Under the pieces are notes generated by a model. It saw only the letters and a list, made by a program, of their open reading frames with translations, had not been told where the DNA came from and searched no databases. Below, piece after piece: positions 18,165 to 26,645 of a stretch of DNA of 31,119 bases. This stretch comes from an uncultured Bacteroidales bacterium (GTDB lineage Bacteria > Bacteroidota > Bacteroidia > Bacteroidales > UBA932): assembly GCA_934700615.1 (NCBI GenBank), contig CAKUXR010000032.1, positions 1-31,119 of the forward strand. The letters are read 5' to 3'. Position 1 is the first letter of the stretch; each line of letters starts with the position of its first letter. The translations under genes and the position numbers were made by a program.

Positions 18165-19568
18165 ATGAACTTGTCTAAGATAAAGCCTTCGGGCATAGTA
18201 CATATATTTGCATTGCTTCATGCTGCCGTGACGATTCTGTGCCGCGAGGCCGGAATCGGCGACGAACTGTTCCTCACGGTGCTCACTATGGCGATGATAC
18301 TTCTCGTCTGCCTGAGGAAGAACCTGAATCTGGAGTTCACGGCCGGAATAATCATAATCATCAATGTTACCGGATACCTTCTGGGAACCGCCGGAGCAAA
18401 CCTGATCGGAATGATTTTCAGCTCCGACCTTGCCGTCCATGCCATTTCAACTGCGCTCACCACAGAACTCCTCGGATGGAGCACGATACTCGTAGGCAAT
18501 ATCCTCAAGCGGCTCCGTCTGTCCTCCGGCTCCATCAGGATGCCGCACATGCCGTGGCTGATAGCTGTCGTACTCGCCATCTTCCTTTTCAGACTGGCAA
18601 TCATCGCCCTGAGCGACATGAACATACTGTCAAACGGCGGACTATACAAGAACCTGGTAAGACTGATGTACAATATTCCTGTCTGCATCATTCTGATTTG
18701 CCTTAATATAATATATGTAAGGTTCGCCAGGACCAGGCTCCGCAAGAAGCCTGCATATTTCCGCTGGATAACATTGACCTCATTCGTGGTTCTTGCCGTT
18801 CTCGGCGCGACATTCGCCGTAGGCATTGACCTTCCGTTTTCCATACAGCAGTTGCCTCCGGTTCATGACCTGGTAGAGACGGCTGTAGTGGTATTCATCG
18901 CTGAAATACTGTTTTATGTACTTATATACATGGCTGACTACGTGAGAGTTACGCATCTGGATGTGAAGGCTGAGAAGATGAAAAGACACAAGGCCCAGTT
19001 CGAATATCTGAAACTGAAACAGCAGGTGAACCCGCATTTCCTGTTCAATTCACTGAATGTCCTGGACTGCCTGATCTGCGACAACAAGAACGAAGACGCA
19101 AGCCTTTTCGTCCACAAACTCGCTGGCATCTACAGGTATATGCTTAAAAATGACTCGCTTACGGTTATAAGCCTGCGTGAGGAAATGGATTTCACCGAAA
19201 AATATACCGACCTGCTGAAAGTACGCTTCGAGTCAGGGTTCGAGGTCAATGTCGATGTCCCCGAGTCTTTCATGTCTTACGACGTGGTGACGTGCTCGAT
19301 CCAGATGCTTGTAGAAAATGCAATCAAACATAACAGGGTGTCTCCGGACAATCCGCTCCACATAAACATAACGGCGCAGGATTCCAGAATCATCGTGACA
19401 AACAACAAATATCCGAAAGTGGCGCTTGGAGAAGACTCCACAAAAGTCGGTCTGAACTACATCCGCCAGCAATACATTGATTTGTCGGGCAATGACATTG
19501 AAATCAATGACAATGGAACGGAATATTCCGTATCGCTTCCGCTCATGTCCGCACAGAAAACCTCCTAA
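18165..19568 (+). CDS. LytS-type membrane sensor histidine kinase
   Basis: The 467-residue protein has about eight hydrophobic segments in residues 10-262 and no sizeable extracytoplasmic domain, so any ligand would be sensed in or near the membrane. A short linker (VKAEKMKRHKAQFEYLKLKQQ) leads to the His_kinase (PF06580) domain with the phospho-acceptor H291 in QVNPHFLFNSLN. The ATPase follows, with the N-box MLVENAIKHN near residue 384 and a short C-terminal lid (KVGLNYIRQQY). Such kinases pair with LytTR regulators, and the partner gene follows after 11 bp. It diverges from the starch operon, so control of that operon is the obvious inference, but I see no direct proof. Confidence 0.9.
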   Translation: MNLSKIKPSGIVHIFALLHAAVTILCREAGIGDELFLTVLTMAMILLVCLRKNLNLEFTAGIIIIINVTGYLLGTAGANLIGMIFSSDLAVHAISTALTTELLGWSTILVGNILKRLRLSSGSIRMPHMPWLIAVVLAIFLFRLAIIALSDMNILSNGGLYKNLVRLMYNIPVCIILICLNIIYVRFARTRLRKKPAYFRWITLTSFVVLAVLGATFAVGIDLPFSIQQLPPVHDLVETAVVVFIAEILFYVLIYMADYVRVTHLDVKAEKMKRHKAQFEYLKLKQQVNPHFLFNSLNVLDCLICDNKNEDASLFVHKLAGIYRYMLKNDSLTVISLREEMDFTEKYTDLLKVRFESGFEVNVDVPESFMSYDVVTCSIQMLVENAIKHNRVSPDNPLHINITAQDSRIIVTNNKYPKVALGEDSTKVGLNYIRQQYIDLSGNDIEINDNGTEYSVSLPLMSAQKTS

Positions 19569-19579
19569 AAACCCGAATT

Positions 19580-20338
19580 ATGGCACTAAAAGTATTGATA
19601 GTCGAAGACGAACCGATGGCACAGGCCAACCTGAGCCGCACTCTGCAGAAATATTATCCGGATCTGGAAATCGTCGGCATGACAAGTTCAGTCAGCGGCA
19701 CGGTCGGGTGGCTGAAGGAACATTCCGCCGATATCATATTCATGGACGTGGAGCTTTCTGACGGTGACTGCTTCAGCATCTTCAGGCAGATCAATGTCGA
19801 TGCAAAGATCGTAATGACCACAGCATACGACAGTTACGCAGTGAAGGCATTCGAGGTGAACAGCGTGGACTACCTCCTGAAGCCTATCGAAAAGGAGGAC
19901 TTGGACAGGGCAGTGCAGCGCTGCCGCAATACCGCCGGCGTCACTGACATGTCTGCCCTTCTATCCACCATCTCCGGCACACAGCATGAATACCGGCAGA
20001 AATTCATGGTACGCCTGAATGACAAGATTCTTCCGATTCCTGTCAATGACATCGCGTATTTTCTTTCCGAGGACAAGGTCACATGGATGTTCACATCCGA
20101 CGGGTCGAAATATGTTATGGACCAGTCACTTGACGTCCTGTCATCCCAGCTGTCGCCGTCCAGGTTCTTCAGGATTTCCCGCGGCTGCATCATCGCCTCG
20201 TCAGCGGTGCAGAGCATAATCAAGCTGCAGGGAGGAAGGCTAAAGATCAATGCAGTTCCACGGTCCGGTCCGGAAATTCTCGTCAGCCGTTCGAGGTCAG
20301 AGGACTTCCTCCAATGGCTTGAAAACACCACCTGCTGA
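19580..20338 (+). CDS. LytTR-family response regulator
   Basis: The 252-residue product contains a receiver domain at residues about 3-120 with acidic pocket EDE (10-12), phospho-acceptor D56 in IFMDVEL, T/S region MTTAYDSYA and K in YLLKPIEKE. The LytTR DNA-binding domain lies at about 140-245 (KFMVRLNDKILPIPVNDIAYF, then RFFRISRGCIIASSAVQSI). These regulators bind pairs of about 9-bp direct repeats set roughly two helical turns apart. The TGTCAAG pair with 22-bp phasing in the divergent intergenic region is a candidate target but lies downstream of the predicted -7 element. It is transcribed with the kinase and is followed by a terminator. Confidence 0.92.
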   Translation: MALKVLIVEDEPMAQANLSRTLQKYYPDLEIVGMTSSVSGTVGWLKEHSADIIFMDVELSDGDCFSIFRQINVDAKIVMTTAYDSYAVKAFEVNSVDYLLKPIEKEDLDRAVQRCRNTAGVTDMSALLSTISGTQHEYRQKFMVRLNDKILPIPVNDIAYFLSEDKVTWMFTSDGSKYVMDQSLDVLSSQLSPSRFFRISRGCIIASSAVQSIIKLQGGRLKINAVPRSGPEILVSRSRSEDFLQWLENTTC

Positions 20339-20364
20339 CAGTTCATCGCCTAAAAACGACATCT

Positions 20365-20406
20365 CATCCGAAAATACCGGCAAGTCATTTTCGGATGTTG
20401 GTTTTT
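20365..20406 (+). terminator. Terminator after the kinase/regulator operon
   Basis: The perfect 11-bp stem CATCCGAAAAT (20365-20375) / ATTTTCGGATG (20387-20397) is followed by TTGGTTTTT. It lies 27 bp past the regulator stop and before malQ, so malQ probably has its own promoter. A near -7 match, TAATTTAG, sits at 20412-20419. Confidence 0.8.
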
Positions 20407-20449
20407 GTATATAATTTAGCGGTCACAAAACCACAACAAACAACGAATT

Positions 20450-22585
20450 ATGACACGTAATTTCAGAATCACATATCAAACCTCCTGGGGTGAGGAAATC
20501 AAACTTTCATTCGGAAAAGAGCGCGCTGACATGAATTACCGCCCCGGCGGAATTTGGGAATTGTCAATGCCGGAGAGCAAGATCCCGTCAGGCACCGAGT
20601 ATCATTACGAGTGCTGGAAAGACGGCAGAAGGCTTCGCCGCGAGTGGAAAAACCATATCATCACGGATACGGAAGTCACTGATATTGAGGACCAATGGAC
20701 AGATATCCCTGCAGCGGCACCGTTCTTTACCTCGGCGTTTGCCGACAAGGTTTTCAGCATCGACCAGGACTCCCCTAAGTTCAAGGTCAATGACGACATG
20801 GCTCCCGAGAAGATGTTCCAGACCAACTGGAAATGCGCCGGCACTGCCGTTCCTGTTTTCTCCCTGAGGACCGAGGACAGTTTCGGTATCGGAGACTTCC
20901 ACGACCTGAAGAAACTCGTGGACTGGGTAGCGGCTACAGGCCAGAGAGTCATCCAGCTTCTTCCGGTCAATGACACGACCATGACAGGCACCTGGGTGGA
21001 TTCATATCCGTATAGCGCGAATTCCATCTATGCCCTGCATCCGCAGTTCGTCTATCTTCCTGAGGCAGGAGTCCGCAGGGACAGCAGCTACAAGACATTG
21101 AAAGCTGAACTGGAGGCCCTACCGGAATTGGATTACGAGCGTGTGAACAAGGAGAAAGACCGTCTCATGCGCAAGGCCTTCACTTCGACATGGGCAAAGG
21201 TCAGCGGTTCCGCAGAGTACAAGAAATTCATAGAGGACAATGCCGACTGGCTCGACGCATACTGCGCGTTCAGGATTCTCCTCCGCAAGACCGGAACAGG
21301 TGATTCTTCCAAATGGGGAAAATACGCTTCATATAGTGCAAAGAAAGCGGCTTCAGTTCTTGCAGAGAATAAAGAAGAGGCTGATTATCAGTCCTTTGTC
21401 CAGTTCCACCTGCACAGACAGCTCGTCGATGCCAGGAACTATGCCAGAAAACATGGTGTCACTTTCAAGGGTGACCTTCCTATCGGCGTGAGCAGGACTA
21501 GCGTGGACGCATGGCAGCACCCTTCCCAGTTCAACATGAATTCCCAGGCCGGCGCTCCGCCTGATGCGTTCTCCGCCGACGGTCAGCTGTGGGGTTTCCC
21601 GACATACAACTGGGACAAGATGGAGGAAGACAATTTCGCATGGTGGAAGGCCAGGCTGAAGAACATGGAGCAGTACTTCGACTTCTTCCGCATTGACCAT
21701 ATCCTCGGATTTTTCCGAATCTGGGAGGTTCCGACAGGGGCAAGCAGCGGTCTTCTCGGCCATTTCTACCCAGCATTGCCGTTCAGTACCAATGAGTTGG
21801 CATCGATGGGATTCGACATAAACACCGGATGGTACACATCTGACGGCATTGACACTCTGTTTGTAGAAGATTCTCACAGGAAGGGTTACTGGCATCCGCG
21901 CATCGGGGCTCAGCACACAGAGCATTACCGCAATCTTCCGGACTGGCAGAAGGATGCGTTCAACAGGCTTCATGACGACTTCTTCTACAGGAGGCACAAT
22001 GCGTTCTGGCGTGATTCCGCACTTCGCAAACTGCCTGATTTGCTGGCAGGTACGCGAATGCTTGCGTGTGGCGAGGACTTGGGTATGATTCCGGATTGCG
22101 TGCCTGACGTGATGAGGGAACTCCGTATCCTGTCATTGGAAATCCAGCGTATGCCGAAGGATTCAAAGCACGAGTTTGCTGACACGTGGAGTTATCCGTA
22201 TTTCTCCGTCTGCGCGACTTCGACACATGACATGAGTCCGCTCCGCGCCTGGTGGAAGGAGGACAGGGGCGTCACACAGCGTTTCTGGAATCAGGTCCTC
22301 GGCAAATATGGTGAGGCTCCCGCCGAGTGCACTCCTGATATCTGCCTGAGTATCATACTGATGCATCTGCAGTCCGCGTCCATGCTGGCGATTCTGCCGC
22401 TTCAGGACTATCTGTCTCTCAAGCCTGAACTCTGCATGGATGATCCGGACAAGGAGAGAATCAATATCCCTGCAATCTCGCCGTTCTACTGGAGATTCAG
22501 GATGAAGACGACAATCGAAGAACTTATCAATGATGATATCACGGGCTATATCCGTTCTCTGATACGCGACTGCGGCAGGAGGTAG
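20450..22585 (+). CDS. malQ: GH77 4-alpha-glucanotransferase (MalQ, DPE2-like)
   Basis: The 711-residue protein has no signal peptide, so it is cytoplasmic. One CBM20-like starch-binding domain (about 1-95, ITYQTSWGEEIKLSFG) precedes the GH77 catalytic domain, which starts near GTAVPVFSLRTEDSFGIGDF. Catalytic residues are D416 in FFRIDHILGFFR, E542 in CGEDLGMIP and D594 in STHDMSPL. It transfers glucan segments between maltodextrins, making long chains for phosphorylase and releasing glucose. From memory, Bacteroides homologues have two CBM20 domains and are near 890 residues. Here the second is missing, replaced by a linker of about 30 residues. It lies downstream of the kinase pair and opposite the PUL, completing the starch pathway. 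Confidence 0.93.
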   Translation: MTRNFRITYQTSWGEEIKLSFGKERADMNYRPGGIWELSMPESKIPSGTEYHYECWKDGRRLRREWKNHIITDTEVTDIEDQWTDIPAAAPFFTSAFADKVFSIDQDSPKFKVNDDMAPEKMFQTNWKCAGTAVPVFSLRTEDSFGIGDFHDLKKLVDWVAATGQRVIQLLPVNDTTMTGTWVDSYPYSANSIYALHPQFVYLPEAGVRRDSSYKTLKAELEALPELDYERVNKEKDRLMRKAFTSTWAKVSGSAEYKKFIEDNADWLDAYCAFRILLRKTGTGDSSKWGKYASYSAKKAASVLAENKEEADYQSFVQFHLHRQLVDARNYARKHGVTFKGDLPIGVSRTSVDAWQHPSQFNMNSQAGAPPDAFSADGQLWGFPTYNWDKMEEDNFAWWKARLKNMEQYFDFFRIDHILGFFRIWEVPTGASSGLLGHFYPALPFSTNELASMGFDINTGWYTSDGIDTLFVEDSHRKGYWHPRIGAQHTEHYRNLPDWQKDAFNRLHDDFFYRRHNAFWRDSALRKLPDLLAGTRMLACGEDLGMIPDCVPDVMRELRILSLEIQRMPKDSKHEFADTWSYPYFSVCATSTHDMSPLRAWWKEDRGVTQRFWNQVLGKYGEAPAECTPDICLSIILMHLQSASMLAILPLQDYLSLKPELCMDDPDKERINIPAISPFYWRFRMKTTIEELINDDITGYIRSLIRDCGRR

Positions 22586-22603
22586 GAAGACCGGACGAAC
22601 CAA

Positions 22604-22646
22604 AAATGTCAGGGAAGACATAGGTGCTCCCTGACATTTGTTTTGT
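22604..22646. terminator. Bidirectional terminator between malQ and the DUF2490 gene
   Basis: A perfect 12-bp stem (22604-22615 with 22628-22639, 12-nt loop) lies between two convergent genes. On the plus strand it runs into GTTTTGTGTTTT. On the minus strand the stem's own U-rich end is followed by further T residues (TTTTTGG). It serves both transcripts. Confidence 0.8.
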
Positions 22647-22666
22647 GTTTTGTGACGACGTGGCGG

Positions 22667-23449
22667 CTAGAACGAGAAGTTGTAGCCGATTGCAAGAATC
22701 GTGTTGCAGGACTTCTCGACAGCATAGGCCTTGAGAGTGGTTCCCGCCTTGTTCGTGTCGATTTCCTTGTCCTTTTCCCAGTCTTGCATAAGCTTGAAAT
22801 CAATGCCGTGATGCGCGTTGATTTTCCACTCGACTCCGACGGCTCCGCGGACACGGTTCACATAGGCATCATTGTAGCCAAGGAACTCATAGTCGGAGTA
22901 AGAAGCTGAGGCAGAATCATATGAGGCATTGAAAGAGGCGGCATTGAACGTATTCCTGATTTCCACATACGCATATGGTTCCCAGCTCTTCAGGCCGCGG
23001 TACGCTACCTTGGCACGGGACTTCAGGTCGAAATCATTCCTGGCCTCCTGATATCTGTTCACGCCATAAGACTTGTGGGTGAACTGCAGACGCTCCCTCA
23101 GGCTGAAACGCCAGTTGCCCGCATCTACAGAACCTGTCACCTCAGCGGCGAAACGATGGCGGGGCTTCAGGACAGAGGCCGAATTATAATGGCCGATGAA
23201 ATCGTAGTCCGCACCGACCTTCAGGAACTTGCAGACCTTGTACGACATTCCGACATTGACCATATGCCTCTCGATGCTGTTCCACGAATCTTTGGTTCTC
23301 AATTCATATCCGGTCTCAAGATGGAGTCCTTTGGCGATTTTCCAATCTGCGGAAGCAGAAAATCTGCTCTTGAACGAGTTTTCCTGCGCATTTGCAATAA
23401 ACACAAGCGCGGTTGCAGCAATCAGACTTGCTATTAGTTTCTTCGTCAT
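22667..23449 (-). CDS. DUF2490-family outer-membrane beta-barrel protein
   Basis: The ATG at 23449 gives a 260-residue protein with a Sec signal (LIAATALVFIANAQEN). The rest alternates amphipathic strands (RFSASADWKIAKGLHLETGYELRT, HRFAAEV, RFSLRERLQFTH) and ends in YNFSF with a C-terminal Phe, as outer-membrane barrels do. It matches the DUF2490 pattern, whose function is unknown. It is the last of four minus-strand genes, 13 bp after the DUF4956 gene, so it may be the outer-membrane part of whatever that operon builds. Start codons upstream are TTG only. Confidence 0.8.
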   Translation of the reverse strand: MTKKLIASLIAATALVFIANAQENSFKSRFSASADWKIAKGLHLETGYELRTKDSWNSIERHMVNVGMSYKVCKFLKVGADYDFIGHYNSASVLKPRHRFAAEVTGSVDAGNWRFSLRERLQFTHKSYGVNRYQEARNDFDLKSRAKVAYRGLKSWEPYAYVEIRNTFNAASFNASYDSASASYSDYEFLGYNDAYVNRVRGAVGVEWKINAHHGIDFKLMQDWEKDKEIDTNKAGTTLKAYAVEKSCNTILAIGYNFSF

Positions 23450-23462
23450 TGACAATTATTTT

Positions 23463-24215
23463 TTAAGATTCAAATTCCTGGTTTTCAATAAATTGCTTAT
23501 TGCGCATAATCTCCGTAACCGAAGACTGCGACTCCCCTGCCGGCAAATTGTAGTAAATCTTGACATATGCGGCATCCTTCAGAAAATCGACGTTGCCGAT
23601 TTCAATCCGCTCAGGGTGCACACCGCAGCGACGCTCGATGTCCGTCACAAGCTCATCCCTCCGGGAAGGAAGGATAAGGTCAATGCGGTCGTACAATATC
23701 ACCTTGCTTGCGCTTTTGCTCATACCCACGCTACGTTCCAGAACCCATACAAGAACGACCGCAAAGGCATTGGCAATGAATGTCACAAGAAGATGACCGC
23801 AGCTGAGCTCATAATGGGGGCTGTTGCCGTCCAGTCCGACAACGTTGTACAGAGGGGCCAAGCCGTTCACTGCTGCAAGAGCGATTATTATGAACAAATA
23901 TGTCATTTCACGGATAGGCACTGTCTCTGTCCTGTAACGGATCACGCCGAAAATTGCGAAGAGGCCCAAGGTAAGACCTACGCCCACATCGACACGGCCC
24001 ATGGTGTAAAGGAGGAGGAGCATCGCTGAAGAGAAGGCTATGAACGTGAATACATAGTCTTTCCTTCCACGCTTGGGGAAATACAGAAGATACACAATCA
24101 GGAAACAGACAAGGAGATTCAGTCCGAATCTCATGCCGAGTTCCGCCAGGCTCTGTATCGTAGTCATCATCGGTTCGGAATAGTTCTGGATTCCGAGAAG
24201 TTCAGTTTCTTCCAT
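23463..24215 (-). CDS. DUF4956 membrane protein
   Basis: The 250-residue protein has about four membrane segments in residues 22-150 (GLNLLVCFLIVYLLYF, FTFIAFSSAMLLLLYTMG, VGLTLGLFAIFGVIRYRT, YLFIIIALAAVNGL). The conserved FGVIRYRTETVPIREMTYLF loop of DUF4956 is present. A soluble tail of about 80 residues follows (ILYDRIDLILPSRRDELVTDIERRCG). This family often neighbours VTC-domain proteins, as here, with 65 bp between them. The function is unknown. A membrane partner of the VTC enzyme is plausible inference. Confidence 0.85.
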   Translation of the reverse strand: MEETELLGIQNYSEPMMTTIQSLAELGMRFGLNLLVCFLIVYLLYFPKRGRKDYVFTFIAFSSAMLLLLYTMGRVDVGVGLTLGLFAIFGVIRYRTETVPIREMTYLFIIIALAAVNGLAPLYNVVGLDGNSPHYELSCGHLLVTFIANAFAVVLVWVLERSVGMSKSASKVILYDRIDLILPSRRDELVTDIERRCGVHPERIEIGNVDFLKDAAYVKIYYNLPAGESQSSVTEIMRNKQFIENQEFES

Positions 24216-24280
24216 TGTATCAAACAGTTAAATAATTCAAGTAACACAAGTTGCAAGGCTGCCGCACTGCTTTGCGAACA

Positions 24281-25093
24281 TTACCCTCTGACTAAGTCCC
24301 TCTGCCTCTGGAATGAACATAATTTCTCGCAGGCCCGGATCTTTTCAAGGAAACGTCCGGGACGGCATTGGGAATCGGTCAATGCCACTCCCATACAGTA
24401 TTTGCTTATGCGCATTGGCTTTACCCTGAGTGAAAGAAGGATATCCTGCATGGAGCTCCTCTTACGTCCGTCGCGTTTGAGTTCGATTATCACGACATCG
24501 CCGAGACCTGAAGTCACGCCATTCCTCATATTGCGGAAGCATATATCGGAATCTATCGTGATGCGCTCCGACAAGTCCTTGTCCACCAATGTCATACGAG
24601 AAAATGACGTTTCCACGGAAGGGGTCAGGCTATCAGCGCGGTAATCAGTTATCCTAGTCAGAAAATCACTGCACAGTCTATCCCCTCTGAAATCCGTGAA
24701 TTCCTCAGGCGGGATGGATATCCTCTTCTTTTTGGTTCTGGAATGATTGTTTTTGGACTTCACTTCCAGAAAACAAAGTTCCGAGGCGCTGTAGATCCTT
24801 GTCCTCACCTTCTGCCTGACCAGACGCGAATTGCGATGGTCCAGAAACATCCTGAGGTCGGAAGTGTCGAAATAGATGCTGTCATAGGGATGAATCCTCA
24901 CCCCTTCCGAGACGAACATCATGTAGCCGCAGGCCAATGCCTGACGAAGAATCGCGTCGAGAACGGATGATGTAGTGACATATTTCGTGTCAATACGGTT
25001 CATGAGCCTTATGGAGTCCATTCTGTCCAAGTCCATGGGCTCGAATGCCATAAGCAGTTCAGGATCAATTGCCTGATGATGTCGAATACTCAT
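24281..25093 (-). CDS. VTC-domain protein (polyphosphate-polymerase-like)
   Basis: The frame is open to 25189, but the ATG at 25093 (MSIRHHQAID) fits the usual family start and overlaps the upstream gene by only 29 nt, suggesting translational coupling (270 residues). An ATG at 25051 is the alternative. VTC tunnel motifs appear in order: LMNRIDTKYV, IYFDTSDLRMFLDHRN, RQKVRTRIY, CFLEVKSKNNHSRTKKKRI, DICFRNM and VVIELKRDG. The many basic and Glu residues match the triphosphate-tunnel core of yeast Vtc4, which makes polyphosphate. The bacterial members are mostly uncharacterised, so the activity is inferred from motifs. No membrane segment is seen, and DUF4956 next door could supply one. Confidence 0.85.
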   Translation of the reverse strand: MSIRHHQAIDPELLMAFEPMDLDRMDSIRLMNRIDTKYVTTSSVLDAILRQALACGYMMFVSEGVRIHPYDSIYFDTSDLRMFLDHRNSRLVRQKVRTRIYSASELCFLEVKSKNNHSRTKKKRISIPPEEFTDFRGDRLCSDFLTRITDYRADSLTPSVETSFSRMTLVDKDLSERITIDSDICFRNMRNGVTSGLGDVVIIELKRDGRKRSSMQDILLSLRVKPMRISKYCMGVALTDSQCRPGRFLEKIRACEKLCSFQRQRDLVRG

Positions 25094-25466
25094 ATATCTT
25101 GTATCTGGACATTTTGCCCTTGGCATTGTAAATGAACTCTTTGTGCTTGCGCCCTGTAGGGGTATATTCGAATTTTCTGATATTGTCAAGTTTCCCGGAT
25201 GAATTATATACCAGGACCCGTGTCAGGACTCCATCCGGTGAATATTCGAATTTCTTTCTCCATTTCAATCCCTCCTTACTGAACTCAGCCTCTTCGACTT
25301 TCAGTCCAAATCTGTTGTATATCGTCTCATGGTCAAGTACTTTGACTCCGGAAGACGGTTCCACGTTCCACTCCTTGATTACAAGGTTCTCTTTACCGTT
25401 CTTGGTCTGGGCAATCACAGCAAAAGGCAGGAGCAAAGCGATAATTATGGGCAAAATACGTTTCAT
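25065..25466 (-). CDS. Small secreted protein with YD/MORN-like repeats
   Basis: The 133-residue protein has a clear Sec signal (IIIALLLPFAVIAQTK). Its second half repeats a short hairpin pattern: KKFEYSPDGVLTRVLVYNSS, then RKFEYTPTGRKHKEFIYNAK, then KMSRYKIYEY. This resembles the YD-type or MORN-like strands of secreted Bacteroidota proteins. The function is unknown. It is the first gene of the VTC/DUF4956/DUF2490 operon and overlaps the next gene's start by 29 nt. Confidence 0.75.
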   Translation of the reverse strand: MKRILPIIIALLLPFAVIAQTKNGKENLVIKEWNVEPSSGVKVLDHETIYNRFGLKVEEAEFSKEGLKWRKKFEYSPDGVLTRVLVYNSSGKLDNIRKFEYTPTGRKHKEFIYNAKGKMSRYKIYEYSTSSGN

Positions 25467-25550
25467 TCAATATTATTTTTTTGCGTACACTCAAACGCAA
25501 TTCATTATGTGTACCGCAACGAAATTAATAGATTAACTCCTTTTTAGCAA

Positions 25551-25574
25551 ACTTGTAACATTTATTTAACAAGT
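25551..25574. promoter_or_regulatory. Inverted repeat in a divergent promoter region
   Basis: ACTTGT (25551-25556) and ACAAGT (25569-25574) form a 6-bp inverted repeat with a 12-bp AT-rich spacer. It lies in the 197-bp gap between the VTC operon and the plus-strand hydrolase. It could be an operator or a weak hairpin. There is no clear -7 consensus beside it. Confidence 0.25.
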
Positions 25575-25663
25575 GGTTAAAAGATATCCGGCATGCATGA
25601 TGGTTTTCAAAAACAGATTAATCTGATTATTTTTGACAAATGTTTTAGGATTATTTAGTAATT

Positions 25664-26488
25664 ATGAAAAAAATATTTGCATTTGTTGTCCTGTATGTTG
25701 CACTTGCATTGAGCGCAATCGCAGGAAATCCGGTGTCAGGCGAGAAGAAAGATAATTATCAATATCTTAAGGATATTCCTTATACTGCTGTCAATGAGTC
25801 TGATGCGTATCGCAAGGAGAGGTGTAAGCTGGACATCTACTATCCCGAGAATGTAAAGGAGTTCAAGACTCTGGTCTGGTTTCATGGCGGTGGACTCGAG
25901 GGCGGCAACAAGGGACTAAGGGAGGAGTTCCGCAACCGTGGATTTGCTGTCATTGATGTAAATTACCGTCTGTACCCGAAGGTGAAGTGTCCGGGATATC
26001 TGGAGGATGCGGCGCTTGCGGTGAGCTGGGTTTTCAATAACATTGAAAAGTATGGCGGCAGCCCGTCGAAGGTTTATATCGGCGGTCATTCTGCCGGCGG
26101 CTGGCTGACATTGATGCTGGCGCTGGACAAGAGGTGGCTGGCGGAATATGGCATTGATGCGGACAGAATCGCGAAGGCGTATCCGGTCGGCGGGCAGACA
26201 ATGACGCATTTCACAATCAAGAAGGAGCGTGGTCTGGATGTGGATCTTCCGTTCATAGATGACATGGCACCATCGTTTCATGCCAGGAAGGAGGGTGCGC
26301 CGCTGATGCTGATTACTGGGGACCGGAATCTGGAGATGCTTGCCAGGTATGAGGAAAATGCTCATCTGCTGGCGATATTGAAGCATGTCGGGCATGAGAC
26401 GTCGCTTTTCGAGTTAGAGGGCTTCGGTCATGTCAATGTTCTTTCGCCGGCCTGTCTGCTGATCAGAGATGATATCGAGAAGCAGTAA
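25664..26488 (+). CDS. Secreted alpha/beta hydrolase (esterase-like, HSL/BD-FAE type)
   Basis: The 274-residue product has a Sec signal (LYVALALSAIAGNP). The fold motifs are the oxyanion-hole HGGG in VWFHGGGLEGG, the DVNYRLYP strand, the nucleophile elbow GGHSAGGW (catalytic Ser), the acid Asp in LITGDRN and the His in EGFGHVNV. This is the pattern of carboxylesterase/lipase enzymes related to hormone-sensitive lipase and BD-FAE. The substrate is unknown. The gene stands alone and its stop lies 5 bp before a decayed nitroreductase fragment on the other strand. Confidence 0.85.
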   Translation: MKKIFAFVVLYVALALSAIAGNPVSGEKKDNYQYLKDIPYTAVNESDAYRKERCKLDIYYPENVKEFKTLVWFHGGGLEGGNKGLREEFRNRGFAVIDVNYRLYPKVKCPGYLEDAALAVSWVFNNIEKYGGSPSKVYIGGHSAGGWLTLMLALDKRWLAEYGIDADRIAKAYPVGGQTMTHFTIKKERGLDVDLPFIDDMAPSFHARKEGAPLMLITGDRNLEMLARYEENAHLLAILKHVGHETSLFELEGFGHVNVLSPACLLIRDDIEKQ

Positions 26489-26493
26489 AGAGC

Positions 26494-26635
26494 GCTACTT
26501 GGCCCAGCGTAAATTCCGGGGGCCGGCGGCGACGCAGGGAATCCATGTGACAATCTTCATTTGATTACGGCCGACGTAGATAGACTTCCGGGAGAACCAG
26601 ACTTGGAGTGTACCCTGCGAAGAGTTCTCGTGAGT
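26494..26635 (-). pseudogene. Relic of the 3' end of a nitroreductase paralogue
   Basis: The start of this stretch is nearly identical to the 3' end of the nitroreductase fusion gene at 27368-27400 (shared CTTGGCCCAGCG, then AAATTC, then GGGGGCCGGC). Similarity continues, weaker, to the GACTTGG motif and beyond. On the minus strand it translates to a C-terminus ending AAGPRNLRWAK-stop, against AAGPQNFRWAK-stop in the intact gene. Nothing upstream encodes the rest of the enzyme. It looks like the tail of a second copy left by a deletion, close behind the hydrolase stop. Confidence 0.75.
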
Positions 26636-26645
26636 ATCAGATCAA

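Noticed and set aside
25094..25189. Extended start of the VTC-domain gene at 25189
   Set aside because: It would overlap the upstream gene by about 125 bp and add residues with no family match. The ATG at 25093 fits better.
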